This document shows positions 18,157-25,182 of a stretch of DNA of 64,000 bases, in pieces. This DNA comes from Rhodospirillales bacterium (GTDB lineage Bacteria > Pseudomonadota > Alphaproteobacteria > Micavibrionales > Micavibrionaceae), in NCBI GenBank assembly GCA_020638155.1, contig JACKJB010000001.1, positions 372,001 through 436,000 of the forward strand. Reading direction: 5' to 3'. The translations under genes were made by a program, and so were the position numbers. Positions within the stretch are counted from its first letter, which is position 1, and each line of letters starts with the position of its first letter. The notes below the pieces were generated by a model. It did no database searches. It was not told where the DNA came from and was given only the letters and a program-made list of their open reading frames with translations.

Positions 18157-19392
18157 ATGCTAAATGCGAAACCGACGCAATTTAAGTTGACGGATGAGGG
18201 TGTCATCCTGTTTCAACCAGACGCAACCAACCCGTTGCCCGGCCAGCCTGTCGCCAGGATCAGGAAGGGTGAAGCGATATTGCGTCCTGCCGCCGAGGTG
18301 ACTCTTGAGATCGCCGAAGCCGATCAGGAAAAAGTTTCCACCGAGATTACCGCTTGGCTGCACGGCCATATCGACGAGGTTTTACAGCCTTTAACCGTTC
18401 TCAAAGACGAGGAAGAGATTCAGGCCCCGGCCCGCGATATTGCGAGCAAGCTGCATGAAGCGTTCGGGATTTTGCCGCGCGCGGCCCTGGAAGAGCCGAT
18501 TTCCGGGCTTGACGAGGAAGGCCGCCGGGCGCTGCGCTCCCGTAAGGTCCGGCTCGGGCCGGTATTGATCTTCCTGCCGCTGTTGAATAAACCTGCGGCC
18601 GTGCGGTTGCGGGCGCTGCTGTGGACCTTGTGGAATGATAAGCCGCTTCCGGCTGCGGTGCCGCCGGACGGGGTGACCTCGATTTCCGTGGCCGAGCAGG
18701 CCGATATCGATCCGGTATATTACCGTGCGATCGGTTACCCGGTTTATGGCCCGCGGGCGATCCGGGTGGATATGCTCGACCGGCTGATTAGCGCGGTGTA
18801 TGACAATGCCGATAAAGGCGTGTTCAAGGCCAAACATGAAATGGCCGAATGGCTGGGCTGCCCGATCCCGGATCTGTATGCAGTTCTGGAAGCGATGGAT
18901 CATAAGAAAATCCATGACCCGGCAGAAGAAGCGCTGAAAGATGAAGAGGCTGCGGCGCAGGAGTCCAAGGTGGAAGCCGAAGAAAAACCTGCTGCGCCTG
19001 CCGAAGAAAAGACAGAAACACCGGTGCCTGCTGCGGCTGAGCCGCAGGGACAAATGTCGTTGTTTGATGCGCCGCCTGCGGCAGCAGAGGACAGCAAGGA
19101 TGAGAAACCGGCTGAGGCAGCCCCTAAGGCTGAGCAGGCCGCACCGCCTGAAAAGCCGGAGCTGGCGACGTTCCGGCTGCGCAAAGGGAAGGCTTATGGC
19201 CGTCCGCCGGAGCAGCGCAAGAAGCCTGAGTTCAAAGATAACAAGGACAGGCCGAAACGGCCGCACAAGCCGAAAAAAGGCGGGCCGCGCAAAGAGCCGC
19301 GGGAACGGGTGATTTCGGCGGCAGCGAAGAAAAACGTGGAAGACTCTCCCTTTGCTGTTCTAAAAGGCTTAAAAGTCCAAAATAAAGAGTAA
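18157..19392 (+). CDS. Stand-alone C-terminal region of the alphaproteobacterial SUV3-like RNA helicase (no helicase domain)
   Basis: Residues about 1-260 match the region that normally follows the SUV3/MgpS-type helicase core in alphaproteobacteria: FKLTDEGVILF, GQPVARIRKGEAIL, the R-S-R-x-V-R-x-G-P-V-x-I-FLPLLNKP block, RALLWTLWNDKP and the AIRVDMLDRL motif. A 150-residue E/A/K-rich disordered tail follows and ends in KKPEF..RPKRPHKPKKGGPRK and DSPFAVLKGLK, as in those helicases. No Walker motifs exist, and upstream DNA holds a gene on the other strand, so the helicase half is missing. Start ATG 18157. Confidence 0.72.
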   Translation: MLNAKPTQFKLTDEGVILFQPDATNPLPGQPVARIRKGEAILRPAAEVTLEIAEADQEKVSTEITAWLHGHIDEVLQPLTVLKDEEEIQAPARDIASKLHEAFGILPRAALEEPISGLDEEGRRALRSRKVRLGPVLIFLPLLNKPAAVRLRALLWTLWNDKPLPAAVPPDGVTSISVAEQADIDPVYYRAIGYPVYGPRAIRVDMLDRLISAVYDNADKGVFKAKHEMAEWLGCPIPDLYAVLEAMDHKKIHDPAEEALKDEEAAAQESKVEAEEKPAAPAEEKTETPVPAAAEPQGQMSLFDAPPAAAEDSKDEKPAEAAPKAEQAAPPEKPELATFRLRKGKAYGRPPEQRKKPEFKDNKDRPKRPHKPKKGGPRKEPRERVISAAAKKNVEDSPFAVLKGLKVQNKE

Positions 19393-19401
19393 CTTATTTT
19401 C

Positions 19402-19773
19402 ATGCAGATCCTGAGATTGACGCTGTTGGCTGTGTTAACCGGGCTGGCATTGTTGCCGGTGCGGGCGGATGCTGCGCGTTTTACAGGGGCTTACCTGCTG
19501 CAGGTTTGCGATATGGATGAGCAGGGGCGTGAGAAAGTCAAAGGCGGGCACACTACGTGCCAGTCTTACATCAGCGGCGTGATGGACTATCACAATGTGC
19601 TGCGTTCGCTGAATATCGCCCCGAAGATTGATATCTGCATTCCCCAGTCAATGACGCTCAACGATGTACATGATGTGGTGCTGCGCTATCTGCGCAAACA
19701 TGGGGAGCATGATGCCTTTATCGCCGCACCCGCGGTGACGATGGCGCTGTACGAGGTTTATCCTTGTAAGTAG
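19402..19773 (+). CDS. Secreted Rap1a/Tai-like protein
   Basis: Signal peptide (LRLTLLAVLTGLALLPVRADA) then a short helical domain with the pattern C..........C.SYISGVMDYH......IDICIP........V..YL..H........A.......YPC, which matches the Rap1a/Tai immunity-like family by cysteine spacing and the YxxGxxD motif. Members include immunity proteins against type VI effectors, but many are stand-alone periplasmic proteins. No effector gene is adjacent, so an immunity role is not supported here. It follows the helicase-tail gene by 9 bases. Confidence 0.75.
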   Translation: MQILRLTLLAVLTGLALLPVRADAARFTGAYLLQVCDMDEQGREKVKGGHTTCQSYISGVMDYHNVLRSLNIAPKIDICIPQSMTLNDVHDVVLRYLRKHGEHDAFIAAPAVTMALYEVYPCK

Positions 19774-19777
19774 GACG

Positions 19778-20830
19778 TTAACCGATATTATTCATGATCC
19801 AGCCGAGCAGCAGGATTTGCGGTACGGTGATGAGCGGCAGGGAGAAGGCGATCAGCCAGCGTTTTGTGAATTCCTTAATGACCATGATTTCAGTGTAATC
19901 GGTGGCGACCCCCGCCATCAGGAAGGTAAAGCCGTTGCCCGGCGCGGCGGCGCGGGTGACGAGTTCCGCGCCGATCGGGGCGGAGCCTTCGGAGCAGACT
20001 TCGATGATCGTGGTGGCCAGCAGGGTCAGCAGCAGGCCGATCATGGTCGGGCCGAAATAGGTGCCCAGCGCTTCGGTCGGGACATAGGCGCGGATCAGTC
20101 CGGCAAGGATCAGGCCGAGGAACAGCCAGCGCATCACCATTTTGCCTTCGCGCCAGCCATCGGTGAATGTGGTCCTGAAGAAGGCGGCGTTTGGTTTGAA
20201 TGTTTTCAGCTTACTTTTGGCATCTTGCCAGACGTCGAGTTTTTCGGTGCTTTCCGGCAATTTGTTGGGGTTGTCGGGCAGGATGCCGCGTTTAACCAGC
20301 GCCATATAGATCATGCCTGTCAGGACGGCGATGAGTGCCGATCCGGCAATGAAGGCCAGCGTCCAGGGCAGGCCGATCAGCGCGATCAGCACCAGTGTCA
20401 GGGTGAAGGAGTTCCACGGACTGGCGATCAGGAACGTCATGACCTGCGCCAGCGATGCGCCGCGTTCATAAAGCTTGGCGCCGACCATCAGGATGCCGTG
20501 CGAGCATAAGTCCAGAACCAGCCCGGCGAGCGCGGCGCGCAGCAGCCCGCCAACCGTATCGCCCCGTCCCAGCAGGGCGTTAAAATATTCGCGCGGGACT
20601 TTGTTCATCAGGCCGACGGCGAACAGGCCGAGCAATATCCCCCACCAGACGGTTTTCAGCAGCCCGGCAACGGCGTGCGTGAACGGGGTAATGTAAGGCA
20701 GGTCCAGCGGTACGAAATGCAGGATAAGCGCACAGAGGATAATCCCCATCGTGCCGGTGAGCAGCAGGTCGCGTTTTTGATCCTGTGGATGACAGGCATC
20801 GGCTTTTTCCGCGTGGCAGCAGCTTTTCAT
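19778..20830 (-). CDS. Metal-associated permease (DUF318/SO_0444-type efflux)
   Basis: Inner-membrane permease with about eight to ten helices in two halves joined by a cytoplasmic loop (residues ~185-225). Conserved cores: LVLDLCSHGILMVGAKLYERG with SPWNSFTLTL in the first half and IIEVCSEGSAPIGAELVTRA with FLMAGVATDYTEIMVI in the second, an internal repeat typical of the ArsP/DUF318 superfamily. The N-terminus has CCHAEKADACH, a possible metal-binding tail. Last gene of the copper-type operon; its start overlaps the csoR stop (ATGA), so the transported ion is likely the one sensed by CsoR. Confidence 0.82.
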   Translation of the reverse strand: MKSCCHAEKADACHPQDQKRDLLLTGTMGIILCALILHFVPLDLPYITPFTHAVAGLLKTVWWGILLGLFAVGLMNKVPREYFNALLGRGDTVGGLLRAALAGLVLDLCSHGILMVGAKLYERGASLAQVMTFLIASPWNSFTLTLVLIALIGLPWTLAFIAGSALIAVLTGMIYMALVKRGILPDNPNKLPESTEKLDVWQDAKSKLKTFKPNAAFFRTTFTDGWREGKMVMRWLFLGLILAGLIRAYVPTEALGTYFGPTMIGLLLTLLATTIIEVCSEGSAPIGAELVTRAAAPGNGFTFLMAGVATDYTEIMVIKEFTKRWLIAFSLPLITVPQILLLGWIMNNIG

Positions 20831-21120
20831 TCGTAGAACCTTTTATACAGCTCTTTAAGCTCGGCAATTTTCTGTTCGGTATCCTGCGCATCATTACCAG
20901 ACATCGCATCGGCAACGCAATGCTGCAGGTGCGATTCCAGGATGTCGCCTTCGATCCGGCGCAGCGCGGCACGGGCGGCGCGAAGCTGGGTGATGATGTC
21001 GGGGCAGTAACGGCCTTCTTCGATCATGCGTTTCACGCCTTCGATCTGACCTGCGGCGCGGTTCAGCTTGGGAAGCTCTGCATGGTGACAAGGATGGGGC
21101 GGAGGGCTGTCTTCAGGCAT
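20827..21120 (-). CDS. csoR: CsoR-type copper-sensing repressor
   Basis: DUF156-family all-helical repressor, 97 aa. The N-terminal RAAGQIEGVKRMIEEGRYC and RAARAALRRIEG helices match the family. The ligand triad Cys39, His64, Cys68 (W-x-Y-z positions C, H, C) is that of copper(I) sensors rather than the C-H-H of RcnR. An extra HPCHH stretch at residues 9-13 may also bind metal. Start at 21120 chosen over a longer frame. It lies inside the operon it probably controls; two matching palindromes overlap the operon promoter near 22.57 kb. Confidence 0.88.
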   Translation of the reverse strand: MPEDSPPPHPCHHAELPKLNRAAGQIEGVKRMIEEGRYCPDIITQLRAARAALRRIEGDILESHLQHCVADAMSGNDAQDTEQKIAELKELYKRFYE

Positions 21121-21121
21121 G

Positions 21122-21511
21122 TCATTTCTCCAGAACGTAAGGGGCGATAAAGGCGAAAAAGAACCCGGTGGCAAAGGCCAGCACGGAAAAACCGTAGATC
21201 CACAGGCTGATGACGCGCAGGCGTTTGCAGGCTTTGGCCTGTTTCGGGTCCGCCGGGCAGGGCAGGTTGCGGGCTTTATAGATCATCAGGCCTGCGAAGG
21301 TTATCATGACGGCGGCTGTGCCGAAGACCCCGAGCTTGTGCTGGGACAGCCAGACAAGCTGCGGGAAGTCCGTCATCATCCCGGCCAGTGCCGCGCCCAT
21401 CCCGAGCGAGACCATCAGGGTGGGCAGCGCGCAGCAAACCAGCGTCCCGGCCGATGTAAACAGGCTGATGAACGGGACGAGGGTATGTTTGATGCTGAAA
21501 TGCTCACTCAT
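21122..21511 (-). CDS. MerT-like small membrane protein
   Basis: Four predicted transmembrane helices. The first holds a vicinal cysteine pair (FTSAGTLVCCALPTLMVSLG) as in mercuric/heavy-metal transporters MerT and relatives; a cytoplasmic loop carries CPADPKQAKACK, a second possible metal-binding pair. It ends one base from the csoR start and follows the HMA-protein gene by 12 bases. Likely moves the operon's metal together with that protein; the direction of transport cannot be read from sequence. Confidence 0.72.
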   Translation of the reverse strand: MSEHFSIKHTLVPFISLFTSAGTLVCCALPTLMVSLGMGAALAGMMTDFPQLVWLSQHKLGVFGTAAVMITFAGLMIYKARNLPCPADPKQAKACKRLRVISLWIYGFSVLAFATGFFFAFIAPYVLEK

Positions 21512-21523
21512 GATATTGCGCCT

Positions 21524-21886
21524 TTAGCCGTGCGGTCTTGTGATGTCGTTGACGGTGTAACCGGAGTCGGTGATGAGTTCGGTGATCGTCTCATCGTCGA
21601 TATCGGCCCCGTCTTTTAAGTCGATCGTGACGAGAAAATTGTCGAGGTCTACATTGACGCCGTTCACTTCCTCGCGCTTCATAAAGACTTTTTCAACCGC
21701 GCGGGCGCAGAAATCGCAGACCAGGCCAAAGACATGGACTTCGACATCGTTTTGCTCCGGCGCGATGGCTGTGATCTGTTCACTGTCATCCATGTCGTGA
21801 TCGTGCGGTACGCCGTTATGCATGGCGAAGGCCGGGGTGACCGCAAGGGTCAGGAGTGTCAGGGCTGTCAATACAAGATGTTTCAT
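21524..21886 (-). CDS. Periplasmic heavy-metal-associated (HMA) domain protein
   Basis: Signal peptide (LVLTALTLLTLAVTPAFA) then a His-rich linker (MHNGVPHDHDMDD) and one HMA-like ferredoxin fold at about residues 47-116 with the metal site CDFC (C57, C60) in the GLVCDFCARAVEKVF loop, followed by the expected VNVDLDNFLVTIDL strands. Looks like a MerP/CopZ-type metal carrier, secreted. It lies between the exported protein and the MerT-like gene, so a relay between them is plausible (inference). Confidence 0.85.
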   Translation of the reverse strand: MKHLVLTALTLLTLAVTPAFAMHNGVPHDHDMDDSEQITAIAPEQNDVEVHVFGLVCDFCARAVEKVFMKREEVNGVNVDLDNFLVTIDLKDGADIDDETITELITDSGYTVNDITRPHG

Positions 21887-21903
21887 AACGGTCTGTCCTT
21901 TCG

Positions 21904-22542
21904 TTAAAATCTTTGAATGAAATTCAGCATGCCGCCGCCGTCGAGATTGATGCCGGCTTCGAGCATTGACGGGCCTTTGAAAAAGCGCACCATCGGGGTC
22001 AGGGAGAAATCATCGCGCTCCCCGGCATCATAATCGGCCTGCAGCATCAGCCATGTATGCAGGTCGCCGTAATCGCCGATATAGGGCGCGACGCCGGCAC
22101 GCGCTTTGTGCCTGGCAAATCTGGCGATGTCCCCGGCATAGAAGAAGCGGTTTTCGTAGGAGGTGAACCAGCGCCGTGTTTCCCAGTCGGCGGCCACCCC
22201 GGTAAAGGCGGCCGCTTCGGTTTCCCCGTCATCATAAGCAATGCCTGCGCCGCTTTTGATGTAGAAATTGGCCTGTGCGCCGGGCTGGTTCCAGCGTTTG
22301 AGCAGCGTATTCCACTGCAGCGCATCCATGTGCGCCTTGGGATCGCGCAGATATTCATGCCGCCAGCCGAGCGAGTTCCTGGCGTTTGGGGAGTAATGGA
22401 TGTGCAGGGCGTTGCTGTCCACGTCATTCATCGTCATAGCGGTCCAGCCGCCGGGATAAGAAACCGGGCGGGCCTGGGCGGACGGGGCCAGGGGCATCAG
22501 CATAAAAATCAGGATATTCAGGCTATAAAACAATGACTTCAT
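21904..22542 (-). CDS. Exported protein of copper-type operon, probable beta-barrel
   Basis: First gene after the operator. Signal peptide (LNILIFMLMPLAPSAQA), then 185 residues with alternating beta strands (ALHIHYSPNARNSLGWRHEY, FYIKSGAGIAYDDG, WFTSYENRFFY, DLHTWLMLQADYD) and a C-terminal aromatic residue (FIQRF), features of a small outer-membrane barrel. I recall similar uncharacterised proteins beside HMA and copper genes. No cysteines in the mature part. A strong AAGGA ribosome site lies 8 bases upstream. Confidence 0.72.
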   Translation of the reverse strand: MKSLFYSLNILIFMLMPLAPSAQARPVSYPGGWTAMTMNDVDSNALHIHYSPNARNSLGWRHEYLRDPKAHMDALQWNTLLKRWNQPGAQANFYIKSGAGIAYDDGETEAAAFTGVAADWETRRWFTSYENRFFYAGDIARFARHKARAGVAPYIGDYGDLHTWLMLQADYDAGERDDFSLTPMVRFFKGPSMLEAGINLDGGGMLNFIQRF

Positions 22543-22555
22543 AATATTTTCCTTG

Positions 22556-22600
22556 GGGGTATATATAAAAATTATATACCCCTATGGGGTATAAAGGCAA
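22556..22600 (-). promoter_or_regulatory. Promoter with two overlapping CsoR-type palindromes
   Basis: On the minus strand TTGCCT (22595-22600) and TATAAT (22571-22576) are spaced by 18 bases. The spacer holds ATACCCC-TAT-GGGGTAT (22576-22592), and a second perfect palindrome GGGGTATATA-N7-TATATACCCC (22556-22582) covers the -10 and downstream bases. CsoR operators of other bacteria are G/C-tract palindromes of the ATACCC..GGGTAT type, and csoR is in this operon. The start codon is at 22542. Confidence 0.8.
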
Positions 22601-22675
22601 GCCCCTTGTCGTTGCTGTGCAGCAGGAAATAAGGCGTTGCGGGGAGGGCGAATCGGGAGCTTGTTTTCCCGGATA

Positions 22676-22705
22676 AAAAAATAGATAAAATGCAATCTAT
22701 TTTTT
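22676..22705. repeat. AT-rich 11-bp inverted repeat
   Basis: AAAAAATAGAT (22676-22686) and ATCTATTTTTT (22695-22705) with 8 bases between. The T-run makes it look like a weak bidirectional terminator, but no gene ends nearby on either strand. It could be an operator for the gene starting at 22772. Confidence 0.35.
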
Positions 22706-22771
22706 ACATAAAGTTAAATGCGCTCAGGCAAGATATCTTTACGTAACTATAAAAATGTGTGTGGGTGAGTA

Positions 22772-23944
22772 ATGAAAGTCTGGGAACGTGATCTTCTCGA
22801 TCAGAGAGAAGAGCTGCGCGCGCGTAACGAGCAAGAGCAGCGTTTAGCCGATATTACCGAGCAAAAGGATGCGCAGGTTGACGCCCGCGTGTCGCGGATT
22901 GCCGAAGAAAGCCGCGAGCCGGTGGAAGCTGTGCGCGAGGATTTCGACCGCGAAGGCTTTGATGCCGGGCTGGCCTATTTCCCCGAAGCCCAGCATGCCA
23001 CTCTGGAAGAGCAGGAAGCAGCCGCGGCCGCCATGCGTCTCAATAAAATCCGTGATGAAATTAACCACGCCTACAGCGATGTCCTGAAAAAGGGCAATCT
23101 CGGCCTGAAAGAAGGCACACCGCGGACCAATATCACGTCCATGAACCAGCGCGGCGCGATGATGGACATGATGGTGCAACAATCGTTCCAGGCCGCTTAT
23201 AACAATAACGTCTCCTTTAATATCGGTGGTGAGGATGTTGAGTTCAAGCAGGGGGATTTGCATGAGGATGCTAAGACGTTAGCGCAGAGAGAAAAAGAAA
23301 GGCTTGAAAAGCTAAAGCGTGATGGTGCTAGCGTAGAAAAAATTCATGAAGCGGAAATGCGCTTGCTGAATTATCAGCGTATTGCTGATCTCACAAGCCC
23401 CCAAAGTGGGCCGATGGATGATGAAAAAAGAAGGCAAGTGCAGAGCATTTTGGATTCAGATGAGGCGATTGGTCAAAATTTCATGCAGATGTATGACGCG
23501 CGGGAAGAAGCAAAGCTACAAGCTGCAAAAATTGAAGAAATTAAGTTAGAAGGCAAAGTTCAAGGGCTGCCTGCAGATCAAATTAATGGACGTATAAATA
23601 CTATGATTTCCAGCATGGCACCTGAGGTGCTAGAGAGATATAAAGATCTTCAAAAAACACCAGAGCAAATTGAGGCCGATATTGCTGGTGCACGTAATGG
23701 TTCAACTATTAATATAGATATGAACGGTGTGTTGTCTGCAGAGAGAACAGTTTCTTTTGCTAATAACGTTGAAGGTAAGGCTTTTGCATCTGTAGAAAAT
23801 ATTTCAGGACCCTTTGCCTTGGTTGCGGACGGGAATCAGCAGCAACGTGCTAATAGTAATCTGGATTTGGTGGCGGGGCAGCAGGTGCAGAATGATACTC
23901 TTGATGATGAGGTGAAGACGTTACCTGGGCGATCTTTTCCGTAA
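22772..23944 (+). CDS. Hypothetical helical protein, 390 aa
   Basis: Not recognised. Very charged (E, R, K, Q) with likely coiled coil in residues 1-60 (LDQREELRARNEQEQRLADI) and again near 165-200 and 230-260. No signal peptide or membrane segment. The first 450 bases have the GC-rich codon use of the neighbours, while the part after about 23,210 is clearly more AT-rich, so the gene may be a mosaic of old and acquired DNA. Function unknown. Confidence 0.68.
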   Translation: MKVWERDLLDQREELRARNEQEQRLADITEQKDAQVDARVSRIAEESREPVEAVREDFDREGFDAGLAYFPEAQHATLEEQEAAAAAMRLNKIRDEINHAYSDVLKKGNLGLKEGTPRTNITSMNQRGAMMDMMVQQSFQAAYNNNVSFNIGGEDVEFKQGDLHEDAKTLAQREKERLEKLKRDGASVEKIHEAEMRLLNYQRIADLTSPQSGPMDDEKRRQVQSILDSDEAIGQNFMQMYDAREEAKLQAAKIEEIKLEGKVQGLPADQINGRINTMISSMAPEVLERYKDLQKTPEQIEADIAGARNGSTINIDMNGVLSAERTVSFANNVEGKAFASVENISGPFALVADGNQQQRANSNLDLVAGQQVQNDTLDDEVKTLPGRSFP

Positions 23945-24013
23945 TATTATTTTTCTTTTATATCGTTTTATGATGTGCTAATATACCACCGAAATAATTT
24001 CAGGAGGCTCATC

Positions 24014-24409
24014 ATGTCGATTAAAAAGATTCTTACCAGTGTAGGTTTGGCGCTCTCGTTATCATTTGGCGCTGTTTCAGGTGCTTCGGCTGTAAGCCTT
24101 GAAGAGTTTGATGGTGTTGAAAAAGACAAACAAAGCAAAGTCATCGCTGCCGTTCTGAATGCCTATTACAATCACTATAGTAGTGATAAAAGTACGGCTT
24201 ATAAAGCTCAGTGCATGGCCGAGCTTTATAAGCCTGCCAGCAATGGGAGTGGGTCACGTTTGTTAGGTTTTATTGTCGATGATCTTGATAAAGCTCGTCA
24301 AGATAAGTCTCATACCTATACTGTAGAAAGTATTGTTGAGAACATTATCTCACGTGAATGTTCTACTAACATTGCCGGTACGCCGCAACCGCCGAACGGG
24401 CCGGGTTGA
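24014..24409 (+). CDS. Small secreted protein, 131 aa
   Basis: Start 24014 follows CAGGAGG. Signal peptide (ILTSVGLALSLSFGAVSGASA) then a 108-residue mature domain with two cysteines (AQCMAEL; SRECSTN) that could form one disulfide, and a Pro/Gly tail (GTPQPPNGPG). Helical. Followed by a clear terminator. Family not recognised; AT-rich codon use. Confidence 0.7.
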   Translation: MSIKKILTSVGLALSLSFGAVSGASAVSLEEFDGVEKDKQSKVIAAVLNAYYNHYSSDKSTAYKAQCMAELYKPASNGSGSRLLGFIVDDLDKARQDKSHTYTVESIVENIISRECSTNIAGTPQPPNGPG

Positions 24410-24434
24410 TCTGGTCTGATGATATCAGAAGACA

Positions 24435-24461
24435 AGCGCGGTTTATGGCCGCGCTTTTTTT
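24435..24461 (+). terminator. Rho-independent terminator
   Basis: Stem AGCGCGG / CCGCGCT (24435-24441 and 24449-24455) with a 7-base loop and a run of T. Ends transcription of the secreted-protein gene 26 bases upstream. Confidence 0.85.
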
Positions 24462-24473
24462 ATGTGCGCTATT

Positions 24474-24503
24474 AAAAAACCGCCCGTATAGGGCGGCTTT
24501 TTA
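24474..24503. terminator. Bidirectional terminator next to tRNA-Pro
   Basis: A-run, stem CCGCCC / GGGCGG (24480-24485, 24491-24496) with a 5-base loop, then a T-run. On the minus strand it lies just beyond the 3' end of tRNA-Pro and is its likely terminator. Confidence 0.75.
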
Positions 24504-24506
24504 AAA

Positions 24507-24583
24507 TGGTCGGGGCGAGAGGATTCGAACCTCCGGCCTCATCGTCCCGAACGATGCGCGCTACCAGGCTGCGCTACGCCCCG
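24507..24583 (-). tRNA. tRNA-Pro (anticodon CGG)
   Basis: On the minus strand the sequence folds into a full cloverleaf: acceptor CGGGGCG pairs with CGCCCCG, anticodon stem CATCG/CGATG encloses the loop TTCGGGA (anticodon CGG), and the T arm contains GGTTCGAATCC. The CCA end is encoded (TGG at 24507-24509). It reads CCG proline codons. Confidence 0.97.
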
Positions 24584-24743
24584 ACTTTTTGTAATAAGGG
24601 GAACTTATAAGGGATGCCGCGGGGTTTTGTCCAGTATTTATCTTGATGTGAGTCGTTGCTTTTTAAGATTTTTATTTACAGAAGAATTCCGCGGATTTAT
24701 ACAGGGGCATTCTATTTTAAAAAATTTTAGGGAGGAGACAAAG

Positions 24744-25112
24744 ATGTCTTTGAAAAAAGGATTTGCTGCGGCGCTTGCCGGTGGGGTTTTACTGTCTGGT
24801 GCTGCGTTGGCGGAAGACGGTGCCGCGCCGCAGACATTGACAGCACAGGAAGTCCAGGTTGCTCGTGATTTTCGGGCTATGATTCAATGCACTGGCACTC
24901 TGGATGCTCAGGATCAACAGCTTTATAATCAGGGTACGATTGCTATGCAGGAATTACAATTCAGATCTATGCAGAATGCTGCGGACTGTCGGGATCGGCT
25001 TGGGATTGATCTGGGACAGATGTTAACTTCTTTTTCTGAGATGAATGAAAAATATGGTGATGCGTTGGGGACGGTTATTAAAAACTCACGTTCCATGATT
25101 GTCGCGCCATAG
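24744..25112 (+). CDS. Small secreted protein, 122 aa (paralogue of the gene at 49987)
   Basis: Start 24744 follows a strong GGGAGGAGA site. Signal peptide (GFAAALAGGVLLSGAALA) then a helical domain with the pattern LTxxE......A.DF....QC.......A.(..)C...LG.........EKYGDAL. The gene at 49987-50484 shows the same pattern and cysteine pair, so the two are diverged duplicates. Two cysteines probably pair in the periplasm. Function unknown. A terminator follows. Confidence 0.75.
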   Translation: MSLKKGFAAALAGGVLLSGAALAEDGAAPQTLTAQEVQVARDFRAMIQCTGTLDAQDQQLYNQGTIAMQELQFRSMQNAADCRDRLGIDLGQMLTSFSEMNEKYGDALGTVIKNSRSMIVAP

Positions 25113-25137
25113 CATCCTGATATCACTTTAAAAAAAG

Positions 25138-25166
25138 GCCCGCAGGACGATGTCCCGCGGGCTTTA
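25138..25166 (+). terminator. Rho-independent terminator
   Basis: Stem GCCCGCaGGAC / GTCCcGCGGGC enclosing a short loop, followed by TTT. Lies between the convergent secreted-protein gene and amtB and may serve both. Confidence 0.75.
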
Positions 25167-25182
25167 ACAGTTTAGGATTGGT

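Noticed and set aside
19402..19773. Immunity gene of a type VI effector pair
   Set aside because: The Rap1a/Tai-like pattern is present but no effector, VgrG, Hcp or other T6SS gene is adjacent.
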